Notes under the pieces: model-generated | The model's database searches: none | What the model saw: only the letters and a program-made list of their open reading frames with translations | What the model was told of the DNA's origin: nothing | In this document: positions 33,801 to 45,904 of the stretch, one piece after another | How the letters are laid out: each line of letters starts with the position of its first letter | How positions within the stretch are numbered: position 1 is the first letter of the stretch | Program-made: the position numbers and the translations under genes | Assembly: GCA_039881145.1 (NCBI GenBank) | Contig: JAYKKI010000006.1 | Span: forward strand, 22,132,501 to 22,196,500 | DNA from: Druceiella hillmani | Taxonomy: Eukaryota > Arthropoda > Insecta > Lepidoptera > Hepialidae | Direction: 5' to 3' | Length of the DNA: 64,000 nt

Positions 33801-35634
33801 AGAATTGCGAGTTCGCTTGCCTAACAACGCCTAAAACTCACACGGTGAAAATCTTGGAAGGGGACTATAAGTGACCTTAAATACCAATGCCAATGGTAAG
33901 TTTGTGGAAAGCCCTCTTATATGTAAAAGACATAGATACGTGTCTGAAGTTTAACGTCTATAACACAGTTTTAAAGCTGCCCTGTGGAAGAAGAAAAATT
34001 AAACTCTCTTCAGAATTTCCGACTGAAGAAATCATATATATTTTATTAATATTTTTAACATACATTTAAATTTATAAGCTTTATTTCTTTCTCCTTCGAT
34101 CAAATTAAAATATATATGAAAATAAATGTTACTAGCAAATCATTTCCAATCCTGCATAAGCAAAACCGTAGGTAATTGTTACTTCATTATCAAAAGAAAA
34201 AGATAAAATAGTGATGAAGCAGTGAATATTCAATACTGTGGTAAATAATGAGATAGAATAAATCAGTGTGTTCATTTCATAGCTGAAATAATAGCTATTT
34301 ATAAAAAATGGGTAGAGTGAATTATTAGTTCAATAAATTCTACACTGTGTTTATAATTTTAAAACCATATTAAAATTCTTCAAGGTTAAAATTTAAACAC
34401 TTTGGTTTCTTTATTAAGCCGTGTGTTGTAATATTAAAAAATATATATTCAAGGTCATTCGTGGACATAAATATTATTACATTTGTATATAAACAAATAA
34501 AATAAAATTTTTAAATAAGTATATTTAATATTCATAAATAAGTGCACTAAATTATTTTATAGCATTCTTAATATTTCACATCCTGCCGTAGAAATGAAAG
34601 CCACAAATTTATATTATATCAACCTACCTAAAATACGATGAAAAACAAAGAAAAGTGGCATAACATGAACTTATATTTTAGATTATTAGTTTGCTAATAT
34701 ATTTCGGTTATAAAATTAGTAACTTAATTTCCCTTCAAATTAAGCAAGTCGTTATATTAATCATACAGACAATACGTATTACATTAATTACATTTTTTTG
34801 CCATATTTTCAAGCAGATGACATAATGTAAAATAATTAGAAAGTTATTTTATAACTTTGGCACAATATTTTCATAAAAAAAATCATTTCACTTATTTTTT
34901 TACTCTTGACATTTTATATATTCTACATTTTATCTATTTACTTTTAGTAAATTGGTCCCAAATTATGTAAGAGTTTATCCCTCAAAAAGGTCCATATAAA
35001 AAGAAAAACTTATGCAACGGGGTGCGTTTTCATCACCTCGACGCTCGCGATATTTCATATTTAATTATCTTTTTGCCATAAAATTCTCATCGTGCTACAA
35101 ACTTTGATTTGTGTGTAAGGGAATGTGACTATCTAACTAGAACCAAAATCGTTTTCGAAACCAATTGAATGAAGCCTAGCAGGAGAATTATCCTACAACT
35201 AATTTAGAATTCTCCCTGATCATCATTTGTCTCCATTTACCAGACCAGCTCTAACCGTAATATTGTATTATCATCAGAACCTCACATGTAGGCAAATTTT
35301 ACGCTCAATCGGTTACTGAAAAGGGGGTTAAAATTCGATTAAGAAATTTTGATAGTTAGTTGGAGAGCTATCGAACTAAATAAAATGGTTTCGAAATAAA
35401 TGAAGAAACTTCTCCTAATGTTTTAAATAAATATGACAGTTCTTAAGTTATTAAAGTACGTATGAAAAGAAACAGACAACAATTTAAAAAATGGTAAGTT
35501 CTCTATTATTTTAAAAACATCACTGCATTAATTAGTTTGCGAAATCATTTTCATTAAATCGATTCCCCTAAATCAATAACGTATCACACGCTATATTTAC
35601 ATAAAGACGTAAATCAGCATGTAAATTAGTACGT
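30886..35634. other. Long AT-rich stretch without recognised gene
   Basis: Several ORFs of 60-75 codons (33122-33346 and 33887-34069 plus, 33598-33783 minus) have AT-driven composition and no motif. Moderately GC-richer patches at 31805-31960 and 33680-33800 contain no long frame. Confidence 0.45.
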
Positions 35635-35842
35635 GTTGTCACAGTGGTCTACTGAGTTGATCACAAGGCATATGACCTTTGACTGCAAGGCGCACCGTGG
35701 GGACCCGGGTTCGATTTCCGGCCGCACATTGAGCGGGGTTGGACTGGTGTTCTGGCTGGCTGTAAGAGGTTGCCCTTAAAGCGATAAGTCCGCCATTTGT
35801 ATCAATTAGATACATTAAAGTACAGAAATAAATAAATAAATC
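35635..35842 (+). mobile_element. tRNA-derived SINE, copy 2
   Basis: Same family as 19288-19500: A-box-like TGGTCTACTGAGTTGATC (about 35645-35662), B box GGTTCGATTTCC (35708-35719), GAGCGGGGTTGGACTGG body, ATTAGATACATTAAAGTACA and an (AAAT)n tail ending at about 35841. It is closer to a pronounced tRNA head than copy 1. The 87-codon minus-strand ORF over it is a shadow. Confidence 0.9.
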
Positions 35843-36270
35843 CGCACAGATAACTTTCATACGTTGACAGCCAACAAAAGATAACAAACGCCAACCTTCC
35901 AATTACTAGACTAAACACATCATCACTCGCGATTCATTACTCTGACAGATTCTGTACTTTAAGGGTACGTGACGCTCTCCTACCCCACAAACGAATACAG
36001 TGTTGACAAATCCGTCCCAATATCTATTAATTATACATGTTTATGTAACTCTATAAAAGATGAAAACTTTTTAACTGATATGAATATAATTTATATTTAA
36101 ACATAAAAATACTCAACTCTCCAATTAATTTACGTAAATAGCAAACTGCCTAATTTATACGTAAGAACATTTTGTAATTTATTTACATACACTTTTGATC
36201 AGCGAAGATAAATTGTATATTCGGAATATTTTAATATTTCAAAAAGGAATGTTTTAAATAATGAAATATT
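35843..36270. other. AT-rich stretch, no feature seen
   Basis: No ORF or repeat of note. Confidence 0.45.
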
Positions 36271-36274
36271 TCTT

Positions 36275-36585
36275 CACAATTAAATGAAACTACGTGATGC
36301 AGTATTATTTCTACTTTCTTTAATTTCCTTACCGCGACCTAGGTTTCGTTGTATTACAATATCTTCAAGTGGGAGATTAGCAAATAAATTCTTTGCTAAT
36401 AGAGATTTCTTGAACGAGAGAGAGAAGATTTCTTTGCTAATATCTCACCTGAAGATGTTGTAATGCAAAGAAACCTAGGTCGCGGTAAAGAAATTTAAGG
36501 AAGTAGAAATAATACTATATCACGTAGTTTCATTTAATTGTGAATAATTAATTTCTACAAAATGAACGCAAAATATATTCATTAC
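36275..36585. mobile_element. Foldback/MITE family member 3 (full-length inner arms)
   Basis: Left arm begins CACAATTAAATGAAACTACG (36275-36294), continues TGATGCAGTATTATTTCTAC, CTTACCGCGACCTAGGTTTC and CATTACA-type bases to GGGAGATTAGCAAA; the right arm mirrors each block from about 36435 to 36545 and adds AATTTCTACAAAATGAACGC (to about 36570). The centre holds a GAGAGAGAG spacer. It is the most complete member and has no ORF. Confidence 0.92.
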
Positions 36586-38199
36586 AAGAAATATTTCTTA
36601 CCAAATACCACATTAAATCGCCGTGTTGTCCCTTGTAATTACGTTTGACGAAGATAAGTTATTTTTATCACCGAGAAAAAACGCAAATGCACAGTGGAAG
36701 ATAAATCGAAACACAATCAAGAGTACGGAAATTTTTGGCGTTTTTTGGTATTAAAAATTCACATCTATCTTTATACTTAAGTTTATACAAGGATTAAACA
36801 ATACCTGGAATACATATTTGAAAATTTTTAATTTTCATTTAGGTATTATTATTATTATAGAACGATTCTAGAAGCTTATTTCTGGCATTTTTATTTAAAA
36901 TTATCCATATTCGCAGCAAGTATTGTGTTCATCACACAATATTTTTTTTCGTCGAGTGCTCCTAGATTCGTTGACAACCTGGTTTATACTCTTTGAAGAC
37001 ATCTGCCATTCCAAATTTTATTTAAATTTGGAAGCTATTTGAAGCTAATTCAGAATACTGGTAGCAGTATAAAGATGGATGAATTTCACAATTCGGAAAA
37101 ATAAAATAAAACCGAGAGCATGTCATCATGCCGCCTTCATCAGAGTCAAAACGTTTATATCTTTTCACTGAGTTTACTACATAGGCTAACTTAAAGGTCC
37201 CCTTAAAAAAGTATAAATATACACTTGTACTAATGTTTCATAGATAAAAAAAATTACAGTGATGTAATTTTCCTCATATTTTATCAAAAAAATTCGTTAT
37301 TCCTGAAGAATTGTTTTATTTGAAAGTTGCCAGCCATAGCGTGTATTTATCAAAAGAATAGAGAAATTCACATTTAAAATTAAGTATCAATATTCAATTT
37401 TCTACAAAGAATTTGCTTCACTAATCAAGTGCTTTCTTTACAGTGCTAAGTTTAATTAGTGTAATATTGTGAATGTACGTTGTCATAATCTTTAAAAGCA
37501 TGAAAAAGCAAAAAATTGTTATTACGTTTATTTATAAAGTGATTATTTATAATTTTTTTTTCATTTTTTATTGTTTTCATTAAGGTATTTATATAGTGCA
37601 TTAACATATCTAATTACATATGACAAGGACTGGCTCATGAACTAGTGCCCATCAGAAGGATGGAAGAGTGAGTTTTACCTCAGTTCTTCTCTGAAGTGTT
37701 CTCTTACATTGTTGTTAAATTGTAAACTTGCAAGTACGTGCCTGTATTCAAATATATTCTGCAACAACCACATAAATCTGCGTAGATAAAATTGTTTGAA
37801 GTTTGAAGAGGGTTTTTTGTACTTAATAAAAAAATTATAAATAAAATTCATTATATAAATGTTGTTAAGTTGGAAATTCTCTCTATCACTAATTAGTTAA
37901 TTTGAGGATAGTTAAACCAAAAAAAAAGGATAGTTAAAATAAAATGTGAAAATTCTCATTAGAAATATCATTCAATATTTGAAAGGGGATAAAATTTTGT
38001 ATCATTTCTCTTCGACGAGAAATGAATTTGCTTTAATAAGTCAGAAAAATGCTTCAAGTTTAAGAAATTTTAAAAATTTCGCCCTCCCAGTTTTGTTATA
38101 TCCATAGAGAATTGACGGTAAAACTACAATCATGGACTAAAACAAGCTTTGTTGAAAGGGTCTATCGTGCTAGTAGTAGTGCTATTCAAGTCTTGTTAT
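36586..38199. other. AT-rich stretch with small hairpin
   Basis: A 10-bp hairpin (TTCCAAATTT / AAATTTGGAA) sits at 37012-37036. 37075-37160 contains a GC-richer patch (ACCGAGAGCATGTCATCATG) without family assignment. Confidence 0.45.
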
Positions 38200-38569
38200 G
38201 AGTTCCCCATCAGATGTACTCCATTTTGCGTGATCGCTGTTCTAAGTGATGAAAATATATTTTTGATTCGGCACTTCAATAAGTGGAACGGGCCCAAGAA
38301 CTCAATATGACTTTTGCTGCTAAAATGTAAATATCCAGATATTTGAAGCTCATTGAAAACGTCAAAGCTGCAATGCATCGCACGGGATTCATACAAAGAA
38401 CCTGTTCCATCTTTCCATTTTTAATTTATGAGGACAGGCAAACGCCGTTAGGCGCCAATCACACTGTGGACATGTTTTAACTTGTTTCTTTAGGCAAAGT
38501 GCTTCAAAAAACCTAATAATTCGATCGAATATTCGTATTCGCCAATCTCTATATTCGCACCATCTCTAA
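38200..38569 (-). mobile_element. hAT terminal fragment related to the 9.7-12.0 kb element
   Basis: On the minus strand it begins TTAGAGATGGTGCGAATATA (from 38569), followed by CGAATATTCGATCGAATTAT and later AACGGCGTTTGCC (38445-38430). These correspond in order to TAGATATGGGCTGAATAT, CCAAATATTCGGCCGAAT and the GGCATTTGCCC region (about 11870-11860) of the large hAT element. A 66-codon minus-strand ORF (38196-38396) could be its N-terminal remnant; a BED zinc finger cannot be recognised. The other end was not found. Confidence 0.55.
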
Positions 38570-38572
38570 TAC

Positions 38573-38608
38573 ACACACACACACACACACACGTGTGTGT
38601 GTGTGTGT
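38573..38608. repeat. Composite (AC)n(GT)n microsatellite
   Basis: About ten AC units followed directly by about eight GT units, so the tract is itself an inverted repeat able to form a cruciform. It abuts the end of the hAT fragment. Confidence 0.95.
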
Positions 38609-39124
38609 ACAAGTATGTGTGTTTATTTATGTACGCGCACCTATTTAAATAAGTAAATGAATACTTTTATGCTATATGGTATATAATTTTATGGTTCATT
38701 TATAAGTTTTTCCTTCTTTTATTATATGCGCAATAATTCGTATAAGAATTAAAAGTAAATATATAATGAGAAAAAGTCCTAAATATTAAACTATAAGTGA
38801 TCTTTTTGATAATTATTCAACAATCACAAAGCACAAAATGAAAAATTATGCCCGTAAAAGTTCAAAGCACCGACGGAGTTTAGCCGGCAGTTTAGTCATA
38901 ATTCTGGAAACAATGAAGATTTCATTTTGTAGAAAATTTAAACGCTTGATTGACTAATCGTGATAATATGGTCGCCTGTTTATCAGCTTTTTACGTTTCA
39001 CTCATTCCAGCGAACTGTGATTAAGTAGTCATATTATTTCAGAAGTTGTTAAGAAAATTGTTTACAATATTAATAACTTAAAATATTAACAGTTACAAAA
39101 TTAGTTAGTAAGTTTACATTTTAA
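38609..39124. other. AT-rich stretch, no feature seen
   Basis: Nothing recognised. Confidence 0.45.
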
Positions 39125-39663
39125 GTTAATCAAAACAAAATAGCAAACGTGGGTGGCGAATCTGATGAGGAAATTATATTATTGTTAAATATTCTTGATA
39201 ATAATTTCCAACGCCTGCGCATCGCACGAGTGCGGATTAATAATGTTACCTTTTGCCGTTTTAAAATTCACTCACTTTCAATAAAGTTACACCCTCTCTA
39301 TTTCACTGTTACGGTATTTTAAAATTTATATTTGTAAAAAAACACTTTTGTTTATCAAGTAGTTCCAAATTATTAATAATTTTAACATCTATTCAGTATA
39401 TTCCAATCCAATAAACTATTTAGACGATAATAATCTTCAGTGTTCGCAAGTTACAACTAAATTATGTAAACTTATATTAAGGGACATTTTATTGCAGTAT
39501 TAAATTTACCGTTTGGACGCAATCGATTGACAATTTTAAACTGGATTATTTGAAGTTTTGTTTATACTGTGATTGATCTTGTGACGCAACGGTCCAAAAT
39601 CGATTTGTATAAATTGAGACAAGAGTTCCGCAAAATAGTCGTATATGCCGATATCTTTAAGTA
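39125..39663 (+). other. Two protein-like open stretches, unassigned
   Basis: 39125-39323 is open for 65 codons without ATG and includes NVGGESDEEIILLLNILDNN then FQRLRIARVRINNV. 39503-39663 reads LNLPFGRNRLTILNWII, a stop, then a run containing VIDLVTQRSKIDLYKLRQEF and RKIVVYADIFK up to TAA 39661-39663, and is preceded by an acceptor-like TTTTATTGCAG (about 39487-39497). Both have protein-like composition on the same strand. They may be exons, or relics of one element. No family recognised. Confidence 0.25.
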
Positions 39664-40611
39664 AATCTTTGAGCTATGTAAATTCCATTCCCTGTCATAA
39701 AACAGTTACAGAATATCTACGAAAAAATTACTTGATTGGTTTGATAATGAAAGTAAGAGACAAAATATTGAGTTGAGAAAATATTTGTATTGAGTAAGCA
39801 TGAGGAATTTTATTGGACTATTATTTTTTTATAAAGACTAGCTTCTACTTAGTTTTAATACTTTTGACTTCAACTTTTGGAACAACTGTGAAAAAGATTT
39901 TCAAAAAAGAAAAATTCTAAAATTTCTATTGTTATAATTAAAAGTAGCGCCTCTAATGCCTCTAAATTCCTAACCATAAGTAAAAAAAATTACTAATTAT
40001 CAAAAGCCTTAGGACTTATGAGAAAGCAGTTACTTTTAAGTTTGAATTTAAATATTCGTAAATGTATGAAGATTAAGCTAAATAAGTAACACTGACAATT
40101 CCTCGAAAGACGATCCACTGCATTTCACTATCTTAGAATTTGGATAACGAAAAATCCTTAATCCCGGTAAAAATAAGTTTATATAGAAAAAGATACCCCT
40201 GGTTCGTTAGCTATGCTTTAATGAGTTAGACAATTTATAAACGAGATTCCATGAATATTAAATTTGTAATTGAATTTTGGATTGGAATAAAAACACTTAA
40301 TTTGGAAATTACGTTTTATTTAAAACTTGAAGAAAATATTTTGCTGTCCTAGGCATAATGCACGTTTATTATATTTTTTTTTGCTAATACGACCATGGTT
40401 TAAATGTTTTTACCTACTACTTTCAAAGTTTATTTTGTTAACATGCAGGATTTTTCCTCCTTCTTTCTTGTAAACCTTCGCCCTTTTCATTTTCAAGAAT
40501 AATAAACAAAATTCATTAATGTATTTAATTTCATTTTATAAACATATACCTTATAGTGTTAGATCGAACTGTGTCCATCTTGATATTATATCATATTATC
40601 CATTGTGGGGT
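39664..40611. other. AT-rich stretch, no feature seen
   Basis: Nothing recognised. Confidence 0.45.
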
Positions 40612-40640
40612 TATTATTACCAAAAATATTGGTAATAATT
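40612..40640. repeat. 11-bp hairpin
   Basis: ATTATTACCAA pairs with TTGGTAATAAT across a 5-base AAATA loop. Confidence 0.8.
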
Positions 40641-40925
40641 TAATAATCCCATAATTATATCAAGTCATTCAAAAAGCCATAAACGATAATTCACTCTTAA
40701 ACATACAAATAAAATTTAATTTTTTTCGAACACGTGTAGTGCAACTTCACTACATTCACCGATTTAAAATACCCCTCGTAAAAGCGGCGCAATATACAAA
40801 AGAATTGTCAACACGAAAAACAAACATTCCGTAATAATACGTAGAACAAGCATACCAAGCTTTTTGCTTTTAAAGCCAACACAATCACTTCACTCGACTG
40901 AACATTTTTAAATTTCTGCATTGAA

Positions 40926-40969
40926 TAACACGTAAACATGAACAAAGTAACACGTAAACATAAACAAAG
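40926..40969. repeat. 22-bp tandem duplication
   Basis: TAACACGTAAACATGAACAAAG (units 40926-40947 and 40948-40969) with one A/G difference. The ATG of the longest ORF falls inside the first unit. Confidence 0.9.
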
Positions 40970-41321
40970 TTGTTGTATTTATACTAGCAAAATTATTTTT
41001 ATTTTCAAATTCTCTCATTCAATATTTTCATATAATTGTTACAAGCATTCACTGGTCATTATTTTCACCTTAATTTGTTTATTTTGTGTACATGATACGT
41101 ATTTATTAGTATTTAATACTAGTGCTACGTCACAGACATGTTATGAATTTAGATTTTTGCTCTATTCTAAAATACCTTTCATTTTTAATAACTCACAAAA
41201 TATGTCCATTGAATTTTTACGAATATTCTCTCTCTCGTTAGACTTGCTATTGTCTAGCATAAGAAAATTAAGGACAATACACACACATAGCCTTTCAAAA
41301 ACATATTTTTACAACATGTAA
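40938..41321 (+). CDS. 127-codon ORF, longest in the window, unknown
   Basis: ATG 40938 to TAA 41319-41321. Basic, Cys- and Tyr-containing N-terminal part, a hydrophobic segment at residues about 38-50 (SLVIIFTLICLFC), then Ser/Phe/Leu-rich sequence. No domain, motif or neighbour supports function. At about 70% A+T a frame this long in 64 kb is somewhat unlikely by chance (my rough estimate is well below one expected) but not excluded. Residue content is what T-rich DNA gives, and its start lies in a tandem duplication. Confidence 0.2.
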   Translation: MNKVTRKHKQSCCIYTSKIIFIFKFSHSIFSYNCYKHSLVIIFTLICLFCVHDTYLLVFNTSATSQTCYEFRFLLYSKIPFIFNNSQNMSIEFLRIFSLSLDLLLSSIRKLRTIHTHSLSKTYFYNM

Positions 41322-44300
41322 TAACACGTAATATTTATATTCATCTCTCCGATTTTCGTCCTTATTTTCTTTTATAAATTGTATTAATTATATTTCGGAA
41401 TGTCACTTGGGATGGATATTTTTTTGTTTACTAACCTATTTATAGAAACTTTATTACAGAGAATTTCATTTCGAAAATAAAACTTAGATTGTTGACCGGT
41501 TTTATGTTGAAAATTAGAAATAAAAATATATTTTTCTACAAATTTTTAAGGAACAATTTTAAGAATTAATTTGAGTAATATTTGTTAATATCAGGTATAA
41601 ATAACATCGTATCATTTACATACAAACATGCAAAATATTACAAAAATGATGATCAGTGAAGAATTGTAACGATTATATGAAAGTATGGTAGGAGATATCT
41701 AAAAAAGATACTCATTGTACAAGCAACCATAATACAAGAATTTTGTTGCTCATATTTATCTGTTACTCAATCAATAATTTTGTGAAATTTTGACACAGCG
41801 GCCGGGGCAATGTAAGAATTTTGAGTCTACAATTCATTTTGATCATAAACGCTACCATAACATTTCCAATTTGGTTCACATTTACATACAATTAGTATTT
41901 TCATAGATGTAAAGGAAATCTTAATCTTATGCCAAGTGATAATGGCTTTTGAAGTTAAAAGACTTTTTATTTGTCAACCGGATTTTGGAATCAATGTGCC
42001 GCCGACATTTTTAAAAATTGAAGTTGCTATCTGCTGACTAATTAAACTAGAGAGCTGTGGAATGTTTGGAAGCTTTTTACGGAAATTCATAATATAATCA
42101 ACGACATTGCGTCATATAACTTTAATTTACTCTAGAAGTATCTAGTTTAAGTTTAACTCGTTGTATTTCACTTCTTTGTTTTCTGTTCCCAGAAATAATT
42201 TTTGGAAATATGACCTGGGTATCAGTATGCAAGACCACACCGCGCTCACCTTCGTCCCTAATGCGGGGCGCCCTATACGTGTCTTCATATATATGTATGT
42301 ACAGTGAAATTAGCATAACTTAATAAGTGCGATGATTGCGGGCGGAATTCTTGTGAAACTAGTACGAGAACGTGATTCGACTGCCACTGTACCGCGACGA
42401 ATAGAGGAATGGAAAAATTTGCATGCAAATTGTGGTCTAAACTAAAAACCTGGTGAAGTCTTGTGAATATAAGTATCAATAAAAATTAATAAATGGGGCT
42501 TTCCATCAGAATTTATGAGTTATCTGCAGCATATTTCAAACTTACTAATGTCTCTAGAATTTCTTTTAAATTAACACAGAAACTAGCACCATTTGCACTT
42601 CATTTTTTTGTGCATTTACAGAGAAAACCAGCAATATTGAATATTTGAAGCTATAATTTTTTTAAAATTTCGTAGTCAAATAATCAAAACTTTGCATTTC
42701 GTACAATGTTTCAGTTGTATATGAAAAGGTAATCCAAAAAGAAAATACATACTGCTTTTAATGTAAAAGTTGAGGAATAGGAGTTAATTTTTCTACACGC
42801 ACTCCATCACCGAGTTGTTGAGGATAGATAATTTAAAATTAAATTGAGGCTTTTTAAACTTTTTTAGGTTTCTGTACCTAAAAAGATTTATCACGTGCCT
42901 GTCACAACCGTCAAATATTAATTTCCTGTTTACAAGGTGGAAAGTTTAATTCAAATGATTTTAATATTTCCTTCGCCAAAATGTCAATTTTTATAAATTA
43001 CAGTTACTGGGAATATAAACTGGGTCACACAAGATGTACGAATGCTGAAGAATTTATTCAGTTAAATTAGTCGAGTTTCATGTATTAGCTTATTTTTGTC
43101 TTTGGAATCAAAACTCTTAGCCGCGACCATAATAATAAATAAGTCGGCTCTCAAGTCTCAAATAACAATGACATAGACATCGAATAACATTGACGTAGCA
43201 TTAGGAAATAGTAAAGAAAATACTTTCAAAAATAGGTGGATAATAATTTTCTATAAAAGGGTTATGTACTATCTCTGTCAATCTCGTACTATTTTACTAC
43301 ATTTAAGACACTCCATTCTATTACACGGTACTTCCTATCTGGAAATACCGCGTAAATATAATTATTTCGTTTATTTGTTCAAAGGTCTAAAATATGTGAC
43401 GTCTAAAAAGTGTTTATTGGTGAGAATTATGTACAAAATTATTTACCGGATAAAACAAATATTATGATAAAGGTAATTGGCATGTTAAGAATAGAACATG
43501 TGACTTAGATGATACCAATTTCAAAGCACTGACTAACATTGGCACATTGAAAGAATTTATAGTAGTTTAATCACAAGAAATTAATACGACATCTGATATT
43601 GTACAAAATATCAGCCAAATACGAAGGTCAACGATGGGATGAACATATTCACTTTCGAATATTTTTTTCACTATGAAAACCAACTTTTACGCGAATGCAC
43701 CAATCTTAGTTCGGTGAAGAAGGCAAGCGTTGATAGTGTTTTTATTTAAATTATAAAAAGGTAATTCAAACACCATATGTCATAAAATATTTATAGCATA
43801 ATGTAAACATCAAGAATTTCCTCTTTTTATCTGGTGATCGTTGCTTTTGAAAAGGATGCCATGTTAGATCACTTCAGAATTCATAAGAAACTTAAGAAAA
43901 ATCTAACTATTAACAAAATCTAAATAAAAAATGCTGTAAAAAACCTAAGTTAGAAGAGGCACTATACCTTTAATATTTATCTCTACATACGTGATATAGC
44001 AAAAGATTCTGTAAGTAAATCAAGAAATCCAGGAAATTGCTTTTCTGTAGAGAATAAAGTGCCCCTGTAAAAGTTTGGTAATTTACGTAACACTTGTTTT
44101 TATTTTAGATTTTGCATATAAATAGTGCCAGTAAACAACATAAGAAGCCCATATTGTTATGTATCTTGGCTTATTGTTATATTGTTATGGGCTTGTCGAG
44201 ATCGCATATAGTGCTATTGGTAAAAAATATTGCCTGTTGCTAAAAGTATCAGATAAAAAACATTTTCCTTGTGTTTTGAAAGAAAAGTCGAATTTACAGA

Positions 44301-44605
44301 AAACACTTTTGAAAATAGATTAAACTCAAACCCGGGTCTGCTTGATAAAGTAATTGCCTATACGTCTATAGGAAGGAGTGTGAACTCAATAAAATGTTAA
44401 GATTAATTGAAACTTAGAACTTTGCAAGAAGTGTCAAAAATCTTTAAAAATTCTGAAAGATATTGCAGATAGAACTAAAGTGACGTAACAATATTATCTA
44501 AGATGATGGAAATGTTTTAGAAAATGTGGGGTCAATCAAGACAATAAATGATAAATATTAATATATTATTGTATAGTTAAAATAATACTAAAAATTTATT
44601 TAAAT
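41322..44605. other. AT-rich stretch, no firm feature
   Basis: A GC-richer patch at 42220-42420 has short ORFs on the minus strand (42122-42316, 42285-42479) without motifs. A 9-bp inverted repeat (AAGCCCATA / TATGGGCTT) brackets 44145-44195. Confidence 0.45.
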
Positions 44606-44653
44606 ACATATACACACACACACACATACATAAATATATATATATATATACAC

Positions 44654-44709
<56 letters not shown>
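44606..44709. repeat. Compound (CA)n/(TA)n microsatellite
   Basis: ACACACACAC leader, then TA units with CACA and TGTA interruptions. The minus-strand ORF over it (44600-44794) is an Ile-Tyr artefact. Confidence 0.97.
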
Positions 44710-44711
<2 letters not shown>

Positions 44712-45290
44712 GCCGGGACTATCCTCAGCCTCGAAGAAGATTCACTACTTGTATAAACCAGAAGTATTTCAGGTTGTTGTTGAAATACTTCCACCGGCTA
44801 TGTGATGTAGATATTACGACTTTACAGCAGAGAGCAGAGGAATTTCCTGAAGTTGTCCAGATGTCTATATATAAAAACAGAAAAGTGCGGTTCCTCCTGA
44901 CGATAAAGACTAGAAGGGACTAGTATCAACCGCTTGTCCCACTCATGGATTTAACTAATGATCAATGGACTAAAAGTGCTGTTTAAGAGAGAGGTAATTC
45001 ATCGCGTCAAACATATGCTGCTTCAAGTTGATGACGGCGAAATAGGGGTGGAAGAGATGATACGCCGATACTTCGCACTAGAGTCACTAAGAATTCAATA
45101 GAGATGTTCATACACCAAAGATGAACAACGAGTGTTACGCCTCCTCAAAGAGAGAGCTATTCAGTTACACGCGCGAGATCCCGAAACCGGGCTGTTGTGG
45201 CGCAGACTTTAAGTAGAAACTATACCTTGACCGGAATTTGAAATTTCGTTACCGGAAACGGAAATGGAAATAAATATTATTTACTAAGGG
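44710..45290 (+). pseudogene. Pao/BEL LTR-retrotransposon pol relic
   Basis: One plus-strand frame from 44991 to TAA 45210-45212 (one internal TAG) contains VEEMIRRYFALESLRI, then KDEQRVLRLLKERAIQL and DPETGLLWRRL. This order (a 'YFxLExLGI' segment, a short 'xDEQRxLxxLE' linker, then 'xETGLLWR') is the hallmark of the protease-to-reverse-transcriptase junction of Pao/BEL pol polyproteins. The upstream 44715-44990 is also coding-like but could not be assigned; the reverse transcriptase core, RNase H, integrase and LTRs are absent. It abuts the left edge of duplication block A copy 2, so it may mark a breakpoint. Confidence 0.7.
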
Positions 45291-45314
45291 AGGATTTCCA
45301 CCTACCCGCGAAAA

Positions 45315-45760
45315 ACAAAGGTCGAGTTAGCTCGGGTTACGTTAGGTTAAGTAATATCGTGTTAGTTTAGGTTGAATTAAATCATAGTGGATTGTATTAG
45401 ATTAGATTGGATCGTGTTAAGCTAAGTTAAGTTACATTTAAATTGCTACCACACGTAGTCTCTTCATCAAGTATTGTATTTTTATCGAGTAGCAGTATGG
45501 TTAATTTTTTTCCCAATATAATATGGAGCGCGTATCGAAGGAGAAGCTACTCATTATTCTCTCCACTTACTCAACTGAACTCATGTAGTATGTGTCCAAT
45601 TTCAATCCATTATTATTGTTCTGATTAAGGAAAACTTTGATATTAAAACGTCAATACTGAAGAAAACCATTGCCGTAGAAATAAAAAATATGGGTTTGCC
45701 AAGAAACAGGTAAAACCGGTCAAACATATTTCAAATTTTTTTGATTACAAATAACAAAAA
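45315..45760 (+). repeat. Segmental duplication block A, copy 2
   Basis: Direct match to 8690-9135, including the degenerate TTAGG-type tract at 45335-45440. ORF 45443-45628 in this block is not preserved in copy 1. Confidence 0.85.
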
Positions 45761-45904
45761 TCTCTTTTATAATAACCCACGCGAAAAAATTTATCAAAAT
45801 TTTTGAGTCTGATGAGATGGCACAATTTAATTTTTTGTCCGTGTTTTATGTATTTCAAAACACGTTTTTGTTGATGATGCTATGAAAATTTCGTCAAATT
45901 ATTG

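Noticed and set aside
35639..35902. 87-codon minus-strand ORF
   Set aside because: Antisense reading of the tRNA-derived SINE.
40938..41321. 127-codon ORF as a real gene
   Set aside because: Composition is AT-driven, no domain or neighbour supports it, and its start lies in a tandem duplication. Kept only as a low-confidence feature.
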